Assembly: GCF_030555055.1 (NCBI RefSeq)
Contig: NZ_JAMOAO010000001.1
Span: 6,076,001 to 6,140,000, forward strand
Length of the DNA: 64,000 nucleotides
Source: Nocardiopsis sp. YSL2
GTDB lineage: Bacteria; Actinomycetota; Actinomycetes; Streptosporangiales; Streptosporangiaceae
Direction: 5' to 3'
This document shows positions 36,510 through 43,770 of this stretch, piece after piece. The notes beneath the pieces are model-generated. The model was not told where the DNA came from, searched no databases, and worked only from the letters and a program-made list of their open reading frames with translations. Numbering within the stretch: position 1 is the stretch's first letter; every line of letters begins with the position of its first letter. The position numbers and the translations under genes were made by a program.

Positions 36510-37376
36510 TCACGGGGCGGTGAGCGTGAACTCGTCCGCCAGGTCGTTGTGGCGCACGTCCGACCAGGTGTCGGAGTCGGTGCAGATGCCGCAGCCGGGT
36601 CCGAAGAACTCCGTGTAGGCCCCCTGGTCGCCCATCAGGTGCAGGCGGAACCAGGCGGTCGTGGGCGCGGCGAACGGCCCGGGGTCACCGACCACCGTGA
36701 AGTGGTTGGCGCCGCGGACCTCGCCGTAGATCGCTGGGATGTGGTCGGCGTCCTTGTAGAAGCGCTTGACCAGCCAGGGCCAGACGATGCTGTCGCGCTG
36801 TCCGGCCAGCAGCAGCGCCGGGTCGTCCACGTCGTCGATGTCGGCCAGGGGGCCGGGCTGGATCGGCAGAACGGTGTCCACCCGCGGATCGTCCCCGACC
36901 ACGATCGAGGCCGCACCGCCCTGCGAGTGGCCCGACGCGCCGATGTTGTCCAGGTCGACCCGGCCGTGGAACTCACTGCCGGGGTCGGCGTCCCTGCGCT
37001 CGAGCATGTCGATGCCCGCCCGCATGGAGATGCCGAGGTTGGACTGCGGGGTGTTGGCGGCCGCGACGATGAAGCCGTGGCTGGCCCAGTGCAGCAGCAG
37101 GTCCCGGTAGACCACCGGGAAGGCGAACGTGCCGTTGCCCCAGACGATCACGGGGTGGCGCCGGTCGCTGTCGGCGATGTCGCGCGGGTAGTACAGGGTG
37201 GTCACCGCACCGACCTCCACGTCGGTGGCGTAGGGGCCGGGGGCACCGTAGCCGCCGGAGGCCGGTTCAGTGGCGAGGTCGGCGTCGGCGGGCACGGGGG
37301 CGGCAGCCGCGCCCACGGGTCCTGACAGTGCGAGGACGAGCGCGGTCAGCGGAACGAACAGTCGTCTTGCGACCAT
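36510..37376 (-). CDS. Secreted alpha/beta hydrolase (cutinase/PETase-like fold)
   Basis: 288 aa with a signal peptide (MVARR, hydrophobic run, AAAAP). The nucleophile elbow is GHSQGG (near residue 147), and an acid and histidine are supplied by the region PAIYGEVRGANHFTVVG. Two cysteines (GCGIC) near the C-terminus could pair. The fold resembles the dienelactone hydrolase/cutinase-like secreted esterases of actinomycetes. Polyester or acetyl-ester substrates are a guess. AGGAG lies 9 nt before ATG. Confidence 0.75.
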   Translation of the reverse strand: MVARRLFVPLTALVLALSGPVGAAAAPVPADADLATEPASGGYGAPGPYATDVEVGAVTTLYYPRDIADSDRRHPVIVWGNGTFAFPVVYRDLLLHWASHGFIVAAANTPQSNLGISMRAGIDMLERRDADPGSEFHGRVDLDNIGASGHSQGGAASIVVGDDPRVDTVLPIQPGPLADIDDVDDPALLLAGQRDSIVWPWLVKRFYKDADHIPAIYGEVRGANHFTVVGDPGPFAAPTTAWFRLHLMGDQGAYTEFFGPGCGICTDSDTWSDVRHNDLADEFTLTAP

Positions 37377-37603
37377 GGGGGGTGGCTCCTGACGTCGCGG
37401 TGGGGCGGTTCCTGCCTCCGTCCCACCTGGTTCGAGCTCACATCCTCGCCAGAAAACCGGCCGTCGTCTCTCCGCAACCGCGGCAATCCTTGACCCCGGA
37501 GTTTGTGCAATCTCCCGAACGGTAGCTCCTGGAGATCTTCACACCGGATACGGCCGCCCCCACCCCACGCAGACCCTGATTCTTTGGAGTGCTGGGACCA
37601 CGC

Positions 37604-39533
37604 TCACCTGTCGACGTGAATCACAAGCGTCCGTGCAGTCCTGTCGTGCAGGGCACGCTTCCAGGGATCCGCCTGCGCCGCCAGGGACTCGAAGAACGCC
37701 AGGAGGTTCCCGAGAAGCGGGATCGTCTGCGGCAAGCCGAAGACAGCGCCCCTCACCGCCGCCTGTCGGTGGGAGAGCGGCCCGCCGCTTCTCGTGTCGA
37801 CGACCCTGATCCGCAGAAGCATCTTCCCCAGCGTGGCTCCGGCGAATCTCAGGAACAACCAGTCGTAGAGGAACAGGAGCACACCCCAGCCCAGGAAGAA
37901 AAAACCCGCCATGACGTTGGCCATCACGTCGTCTGAGCCGTCGCCACCGGAGACGGCCGCCCAGAACATCGCCACGGTGAAGACCAGCACGCACGCGAAT
38001 ACGAACACGAGCACATAGTCGATGGTCCGTGCGGCCAATCTCTCGGCGAAGCCCACGAGTGGAGGACGAGAGGCTGGTGTCACCGGAGATCCTGGCACGG
38101 ATGGGGGCAGCTGCGACTCGGGGTGTCCCACACGTGTGGCTGCCGAAGCCCGTCGTGAGGGCGGCACGGGAGCGAACCGTGGGGCCGTTGTCGGCCCCAC
38201 GGCCACCGGTCCGCGGGCCACACGGCCCTGGGTCGTCCGCGGCGGCGGCAACGGTACCTGGCCCACCGACCTGGGAACCGAAGCGGGCACCACCTCCACA
38301 CGCACGGGCACAGAGGCCTGTCCGGCCTTCCCCTCGAGCGTGAGTGAGCCCTCCAGTCTGCCCGGCCGAGCCGTGTCGACCGACACGTCCAACGTGTCGT
38401 CGATCGCCTCCGCATGAATCCATTCATCGCGAGGGTGTGGGATACAGGCGTGGGCCAGCGCAGGACCCAGGAGCTCGAGCCGCTGGTGCGGTGCCGGCTG
38501 GAACTGGCCGACCCGACCGAAGTCCAACAGCCCGGGCAAGGGACGGACCGACACCTCCTCCAGCGCACGAGCGGCCTCCCCGGCCACGGACTTGACGTCA
38601 TTGCGGACCAGACCGCGCAGGGCACGGCACGCCGCCTCCGCCAGCTCCAGGTCCGGGCTCTCCAGGCAACGCCGGAGTTCGGAGACTGCTCCCAGTCGGC
38701 TTACCGCGGCAGCGCTGGAGACCGCTTCTCTGAGGGCCTCCGGCAGCCCCTCGCCCCCGGTTCTGCGGCGCTTGCTGCAAGCGATGTAGAGGTCTCCCTG
38801 GAGGTGGATGCTGCGACTGGGCGTCTGGTGCGGGTTCTCCCGACGAACCTCGTCGTAAACGTAGTCGTAGAGTTCGTTGATCGACACCAGTCCGTCCGCG
38901 TCCAGGTCCGCCTCACCCGACGTCAACCCGGCCGCGAGTGCTCGGGTGAAGACAGACGGCCGTACCTGGTGATCCTCGGCCAGCTCCGTTCCCTCGAAGG
39001 CGTACTCCATGGCGTTGGAGGCGGTGATCACCGCCCACCCGCGTCCGCTGTCGAATCCCCGGGCGGAGAAGGAGTCGAACACGTGGGCGTCTCCGCTCGC
39101 GCGCGTGCGCATACCTTGCATGAAGGCACCGCCATAGCAGCAGTCGAGGAACAGAACGGTGTTGCGTGCTTCCCTCGTTCATGCACCTGCGTACGAAGTC
39201 GGCCGGCACCGCGGTGGAGGAGAGCCGCCCAGGAAGGGTGTCGGTGGCGGCGAAGAAGAGCTCCCCGGAGGCGTTCTTCAGGCCGTGGCAGGAGAAGTGC
39301 AGCAGCAGGGAGTGCTCCCTGGTGCGATCGGCGAAGAAGTCCTCCACTCGCCGAAGGATGGCGTGCGCGGGCTCGTTGCGCACGACCTCGACGTCGAATC
39401 CGCCGATCTCGGGATCCTCGAGTACACCGGCCAGAACCAGGGCGTCCTGCCCGGGCGCGCGCAAGTGGTCGAGACCTTCGTTCGTGTACGTGTCCGTGGC
39501 GACGATCAAGGCGTGCCTGTCGATGTCGCTCAT
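37604..39533 (-). pseudogene. Caspase-like protease with C-terminal RDD membrane domain, frameshifted
   Basis: Frame one (39533 to about 39171) gives MSDIDRHALIVATDTY and the catalytic His83 in HFSCHGLKN. The catalytic cysteine block LDCCYGGAF lies in another frame (codons from 39169 down). One extra base near 39165-39175 splits the gene. Read through, it is about 642 aa: caspase domain 1-240, a middle region with helical-repeat character, then an RDD membrane domain (FAERLAARTIDYVL, TLGKMLLRIRVVD). ATG overlaps the EACC1 stop (ATGA). Both catalytic residues and the RDD domain look healthy, so the shift may be recent, an assembly error or programmed. Likely a cell-death effector (inference). 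Confidence 0.75.
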
Positions 39534-39919
39534 GACCGGTCACCAGTGGTGACGTGGCGGTCTGCGAAGAGTTCGAACGCGCGTGCCGACTGTTCCGGAG
39601 AGGTATCAGAGATCTCCAGGACGTCACCGTCGATCTCCAGTCGAATCGTCGGCCGGGCCCGGCAGCGGTCGCGCCAGCGCCTGATGGCACCGACGACCGT
39701 GCCCAGTGCGGTGACCGACTGGTTCAGGATCACCAGAAGCGCCCCGACCTGGGCCATGTCCCAGCCACGTGCACCTGGAGGAGCGCCCTCTGACCGCACC
39801 GGCGTGACGTCGTCCACGTCGAGCTGGAGGAGCTCGCGTCTGAGCTGTCCAGCCAGTGCCTCGAGCTCCTCGGCAGGCGCCTCCTCCTCGGTGAGGAGAA
39901 TCTGCAACGAGGTCTCCAT
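39530..39919 (-). CDS. EACC1-type effector-associated small protein
   Basis: 129 aa from ATG 39919, preceded by AGGGGGC. Layout: a short ferredoxin-like start (METSLQILLTEEE), a Pro/Gly linker, a hydrophobic helix (ALLVILNQSVTALGTVVGAI, about residues 58-77), then a basic stretch and IRLEIDGDVLEIS. This matches effector-associated constant component 1, a companion of NTP-dependent and caspase-linked conflict systems in actinobacteria and other complex bacteria. It overlaps the caspase gene by 4 bp, so the two are translated as a unit. Probably membrane-linked adaptor; the mechanism is unknown. Confidence 0.75.
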   Translation of the reverse strand: METSLQILLTEEEAPAEELEALAGQLRRELLQLDVDDVTPVRSEGAPPGARGWDMAQVGALLVILNQSVTALGTVVGAIRRWRDRCRARPTIRLEIDGDVLEISDTSPEQSARAFELFADRHVTTGDRS

Positions 39920-40483
39920 CAGGTCGCCCCCTACAGAAGAGTGCGACGCGGTCCCCTCTCGCCACACGTCTTATATCCCATATTGCCCCATTTTGCTCCT
40001 AATGTGAGTCAATGGCACGACAAGGACTGCGTCCAGAGCCCGCCCTCTGTCGGCCGCCTCGACAACATCGCCCAGGGGAACACCGCCTTCACCATCGGGC
40101 ACGGCAGATCAGTTCACCGACCACACCCTCCGCCCTCGCTCACCCGGCGTTCGCGTGGCCGATACGGAAGGACCCGCCCTGGCCACCGTTCACCTCTCCC
40201 CATGGATGAAGGGCTCACCCATGGTGTCGGCGTGCAGCTGGAGACGAAACTCTGACCAGGTCGACAGGGAGGCGCAGAAGTCGTCCGTGCGCCGACGCAC
40301 CCAGGTGCCGTTCGAGCCCGGAGACCCTTTCGAAGATCGATGCTGGCAACCGATTCCGACTTCTCCGGTCCCGACATTCCAGTGGCCACTTCCGGACACG
40401 CATGTGGATCACGTGGCTGGCCGGCACCACTGTGCTCGCCCAACCAGTCAGACTCGCGACAGAAAAGCCCCATAATGTCGACC
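39920..40483. other. Divergent regulatory region between EACC1 and the HNH gene
   Basis: 564 bp without a supported gene. 39965-40015 is AT-rich; on the minus strand TATAAG and TTGACT elements are present, but not at standard spacing. CATAAT (40471-40476) lies 7 nt before ATG 40484 of the HNH gene and could be a -10 for a leaderless transcript. Open frames in between lack coding bias. Confidence 0.45.
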
Positions 40484-41455
40484 ATGAAGGCATATGTCGG
40501 GGTCACTGACAAGGCATGGGCTGATTTCCTCTCCAGCCGCCCCCACCTGGACGAGATCAACTTCTGGCGTCCCTCTTCCGGCAGTCTGTTCAAGCGCATC
40601 GGCTTGGGTGACCTGTTCCTGTTCAAGACCCACTTTCCGCAGAATCAGATCGTGGGCGGCGCCGTCTTCAGCGGGTTCGCCCGTGTGCCCCTCTCCGAGG
40701 CCTGGGCCACCTTCGAGCAGGGCAACGGAAGGAGCAGCGCCGCCGAGGTGCGCGAGGCGATCAACAGCTACCGCGCGAAGAACAGGATGGCCCCCATCCA
40801 GTCCGGGGAGGATCCGCTCGTCGGCTGCATCATGCTGCGCGACCCGGTGTTCTTCCCCGAGAACGAGAGCTTCGCTCCCCCTCCGGACTTCGCCAAGAGC
40901 CTCGTCCAGGGGAAGGGGTACGACGACATCGAGAACGACCCCCACGCGAACTACTTCGCACCGATCGCCGCACGGATCCTGGGACGACCGACGGAGAAGG
41001 CACTCGAGGAGGACGGGCCGGGTGAGACCGACACCTGGCGACGGAGCGGCCCGATGTTCGGCGAAGCCCGCCCCGCCCGTCGTCGGCTCGGGCAGGGAGC
41101 ATTCAAACTCGCCCTCTTGGAGGCCTACCAGGAGAGCTGCGCCGTCACCGGTCAGCGCGTGCGCCCCGTCTTGGAGGCCGCCCATATCCATCCGGTCACC
41201 AGAGGCGGACTGCACCGGCTCGACAACGGGCTGCTACTGCGATCGGACGTGCACCGGCTTTTCGACCTCGGGTATCTGACCGTGTCCCCGAATCTGACCG
41301 TTCGGGTCAGTCCCAGGTTGCACGAGGACTTCCCGGACGCGCGGGAGTACACGGGCCTGGATGGAGTCCGTATCCGCCTCCCCGCGAAGAAGGCGGACCG
41401 CCCCAGCCTCGAAGCGCTGACCTGGCACCAGAGCGAAGTCTTTCGAACGGACTGA
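40484..41455 (+). CDS. PUA/EVE-like domain fused to an HNH endonuclease
   Basis: 323 aa from ATG 40484 (ATG 40475 adds MST). The N-terminal 150 residues (MKAYVGVTDKAWADFL, FKRIGLGDLFLFK, GGAVFSGFARVPL) look like a PUA/EVE-type domain, a fold that reads modified bases. The C-terminus is an HNH nuclease: CAVTG, then VLEAAHIHPV, then NGLLLRSDVHRLFDLGYL. The combination is that of modification-dependent restriction enzymes. It faces the EACC1-caspase pair, suggesting a small defence patch. A strong terminator follows. Confidence 0.8.
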   Translation: MKAYVGVTDKAWADFLSSRPHLDEINFWRPSSGSLFKRIGLGDLFLFKTHFPQNQIVGGAVFSGFARVPLSEAWATFEQGNGRSSAAEVREAINSYRAKNRMAPIQSGEDPLVGCIMLRDPVFFPENESFAPPPDFAKSLVQGKGYDDIENDPHANYFAPIAARILGRPTEKALEEDGPGETDTWRRSGPMFGEARPARRRLGQGAFKLALLEAYQESCAVTGQRVRPVLEAAHIHPVTRGGLHRLDNGLLLRSDVHRLFDLGYLTVSPNLTVRVSPRLHEDFPDAREYTGLDGVRIRLPAKKADRPSLEALTWHQSEVFRTD

Positions 41456-41478
41456 CCGGTCCGAGGCGTCCAGTGAAG

Positions 41479-41712
41479 CGCGACCGCCCGCCGGGCACCG
41501 CCTTTGCGGTGCCCGGCGGGCGCGGTGCCGTCGCGGGTTACTCCTCCGGGGTGATGCGCAGGAAGGTGACCGAGTGCGCCGGGAAGGTATGGGTGAAGGT
41601 GCTGTCCACACCGTCGATGGTGGAGGTCTCCGGGCTGACGGGCCGGTCGGTCGCCGTGTTCTCGGCGGCCGAATCGGCCTGCAGGACGGTCAGCTCGGCG
41701 GTGGGCTCCACC
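41479..41712. repeat. 234-bp direct repeat, copy A
   Basis: Matches 43537-43770 in the same orientation with no gaps and about nine mismatches by eye. It contains the terminator and the last 58 codons of the GH51 gene. Confidence 0.85.
41485..41522. terminator. 17-bp stem terminator, copy A
   Basis: CGCCCGCCGGGCACCGC and its complement with a CTTT loop. It lies 29 bp after the HNH stop codon and 15 bp beyond the GH51 fragment stop, so it serves both strands. It is a copy of the terminator at 43543-43580. Confidence 0.75.
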
Positions 41713-41714
41713 CG
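41538..41714 (-). pseudogene. C-terminal fragment of a GH51 arabinofuranosidase
   Basis: 58 codons nearly identical to the end of the intact gene at 43596-46118: VEPTAELTVL, then ENTATDRPVSPETSTIDGVD, ending FLRITPEE. Upstream of about 41715 the similarity stops abruptly. No start codon or expression signal, so a non-functional duplicate end. Confidence 0.8.
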
Positions 41715-42089
41715 CGCGGAGCCCGGCCCCGCACGGGCCCCGGGTCGTCCGGTCCGCCCCTCCCGGGCGAGGCCCGTGGCCGGGGAGGACACGGCCCTGG
41801 TCCGCTCCGCTGTGAGTCCGTTCATGGGCCCATGCCGAGAGTGCGTTTCGATCCGCGCGGCCCGGCCGGGACGGTGGTATTCGTGCACCGAACGGGTAGC
41901 AAGAAGGTGGAGTACCGGGGGAAACCGCCTCGAGCGGGGAATGGCACAGGGGAAAGCGTGAGCCTGCCCGCCGACGCGGGTCCGCACGGGTCGTCCGTGT
42001 TCGGGCACCGTGTCGCGAGGACGGCACCGGAGCACCGTTTCGGCGCTGTCCGCCTCACGGGCATGAAGCGCGGGAGCAGAGGGGGAGAC
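41715..42089. other. 375-bp non-coding stretch upstream of the CBS gene
   Basis: No supported gene on either strand. Directly after the repeat edge, the sequence CGGGCCCCGGGTCGTCC is GC-rich and without coding bias. Only the GGGGGAG ribosome site of the CBS gene (42080-42086) is recognisable. Confidence 0.4.
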
Positions 42090-42464
42090 ATGCTCATCAG
42101 CAACATCTACCGTCCGACGGTCCTCGGCTGCCAGGCGGACGAACCGCTGGCCGATGTGGCACAACGGATGGCGGAGGAGGACGTGGGCGCCCTGGCCGTG
42201 TTCGGCGTCGACCGGATCGTCGGGATCATCACGGAGCGGGACCTGGTGAGGGCGCTGGCCGAAGCACACGCCCCGGCCGCGGAGAGCGCCATCGAGTACG
42301 CGTCGACGGCGATCGAGACCGCCGGCCTCGAGGAGGACTCGCGGGAGGTGGCCCGCCGGATGATGGAGGCGGGTATCCGCCATCTTCCGGTGGTGGAGAA
42401 CGGAAGCATGGTCGGCATGGTGTCGATGCGAAACCTGCTCGCTCTGGAGGCGTGGGCGTCCTAA
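42090..42464 (+). CDS. CBS-domain pair protein
   Basis: 124 aa from ATG 42090. It consists of two CBS motifs and nothing else: VLGCQADEPLADVAQRMAEE, then VGIITERDLVRAL, then VARRMMEAGIRHLPVVENGS and VGMVSMRNLL. Stand-alone CBS pairs bind adenosine nucleotides or NAD and regulate partners. It is surrounded by no obvious target; the cupin gene is convergent. Confidence 0.85.
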   Translation: MLISNIYRPTVLGCQADEPLADVAQRMAEEDVGALAVFGVDRIVGIITERDLVRALAEAHAPAAESAIEYASTAIETAGLEEDSREVARRMMEAGIRHLPVVENGSMVGMVSMRNLLALEAWAS

Positions 42465-42600
42465 GGCGTGGGCGTCCGGGTGCGGTGAGGGAAGAGGTTC
42501 ACCGGTGCTGCGCCTTCGCCGTGATCTTGCTACTGGGAGCGATTTCGGCGCCCATACCGCCTCTGGGTTCCACCTCCGGTGAAGATCCCGGCCCGCAGCA

Positions 42601-42957
42601 CTAGTGGTGGGTGTGCCGCCGAGGGTCCAGCAGGTGGATCAGGATCCGCGCGGGGCTGACGGCCGTGACCGCGTGGGGGACGGATCCCGCCACGTGGATC
42701 ATCGCTCCGGGGCCGAGGTCGTGATTCTGGTCCCCGATGTCGAACCGGATGTGCCCTTCGAGGACCTGGACGAGGATCGGTGAGGGGGCGGTGTGCTCCT
42801 TGAGTTCGGCGCCCCCGTCCAGCGCCAGGTGCATGACCCGCACGTCCTCGTCGGAGAACAGTCGCGAGGACGCGGTCTGCCCCTCCTTGAAGGGTGTCTG
42901 CTCCCTGAGCTGGTCGAGCCCCGTCGAGATCAGCTTCCAGCGGGCGTCGTCGGCCAT
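42601..42957 (-). CDS. Small cupin-domain protein
   Basis: 118 aa with AGGAGGA 5 nt before ATG 42957. The single cupin barrel is visible: MHLALDGGAELKEHTAP, then QVLEGHIRFDIGD, then DLGPGAMIHVAGSVPHAV. The metal ligands are partly replaced (one His in EHTA, one in PHAV), and the usual HxH pair is not clear. The C-terminus is histidine-rich (RRHTHH). Likely ligand-binding or dioxygenase-like; function unknown. Confidence 0.8.
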   Translation of the reverse strand: MADDARWKLISTGLDQLREQTPFKEGQTASSRLFSDEDVRVMHLALDGGAELKEHTAPSPILVQVLEGHIRFDIGDQNHDLGPGAMIHVAGSVPHAVTAVSPARILIHLLDPRRHTHH

Positions 42958-43542
42958 GCGTTCCTCCTCTCCGTGCGCTTTCCGGAAGGGCTGTGCACCC
43001 CGACCGTCCCGACTCCGCCCCGGACCGCCGAAGCGCACGTCACCCCCATGCAATCTGTTCGAGGGCCCGGCGGCAAGCGGCACACGGCCCGGATGTGCCC
43101 GGAGGCGCCCTTCCATGCCCCCGGGGCCCTGTACCAGGTGCCGTGTGCGACCGCACGCTACCCACGCGCTGACCAAGGAGGTTCCTTCGGTACGCACCAC
43201 ACGACTACCGACGGGGCGGGCGTTCTCCCTGGCCCTGGTGCCCCTTCTCTCATAGCACCAGGTGATGCGCCCGGGAGAGATAGGGACCGTGGAGACCATC
43301 CACCGGCATGCAGTGGCGAAGGGCCACCTGGTCCACCACATCGACCTCTCCGGTCAGTTCCGCTGTGGTGGCAGCGCCCTGTACGAACAGTGGGTTCTTG
43401 GTCTGCTCGGGCCGGCCCCCGGTGGGTCGCTCCGATGGGATGGGGACGAGAACTTCTCCCTGGGTACGGCTTCCTCGTCGGCCGGGATGGAGGCCGAACT
43501 GGTGAGTGGGGCCCGCATCGCGGATGGCTCCGTCTACGCGAC
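42958..43542. other. 585-bp region without a supported gene
   Basis: Open frames on both strands (for example 43262-43612 plus and 43250-43669 minus) show no recognisable domain and run into the repeat. A short coding-like piece (plus strand, VETIHRHAVAKGHLVHHIDL near 43290-43350) may be a relic, but it cannot be assigned. Confidence 0.35.
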
Positions 43543-43770
43543 CGCCCGCCGGGCACCGCCTTCGCGGTGCCCGGCGGGCGCGGTACCGTCGCGGGTTACT
43601 CCTCCGGTGTGATGCGCAGGAAGGTGACCGAGTGCGCCGGGAAGGTGTGGGTGAAGGTGCTGTCCACACCGTCGATGGTGGAGGTCTCCGGGCTGACGGG
43701 CCGGTCGGTCGCCGTGTTCTCGGCGGCCGGATCGGCCGCCAGGACGGTCAGCTCAGCAGTGGGCTCCACC
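43537..43770. repeat. 234-bp direct repeat, copy B
   Basis: The original copy, within the 3' end and terminator of the intact GH51 gene. Offset from copy A is exactly 2058 bp. Confidence 0.85.
43543..43580 (-). terminator. 17-bp stem terminator of the GH51 gene
   Basis: Perfect 17-bp arms with a CTTC loop, starting 15 bp beyond the minus-strand stop codon at 43596. Confidence 0.8.

Noticed and set aside
41479..43770. The 2-kb segment as a transposon
   Set aside because: Direct repeats are gene-end copies, there is no transposase, and no terminal inverted repeats were found.
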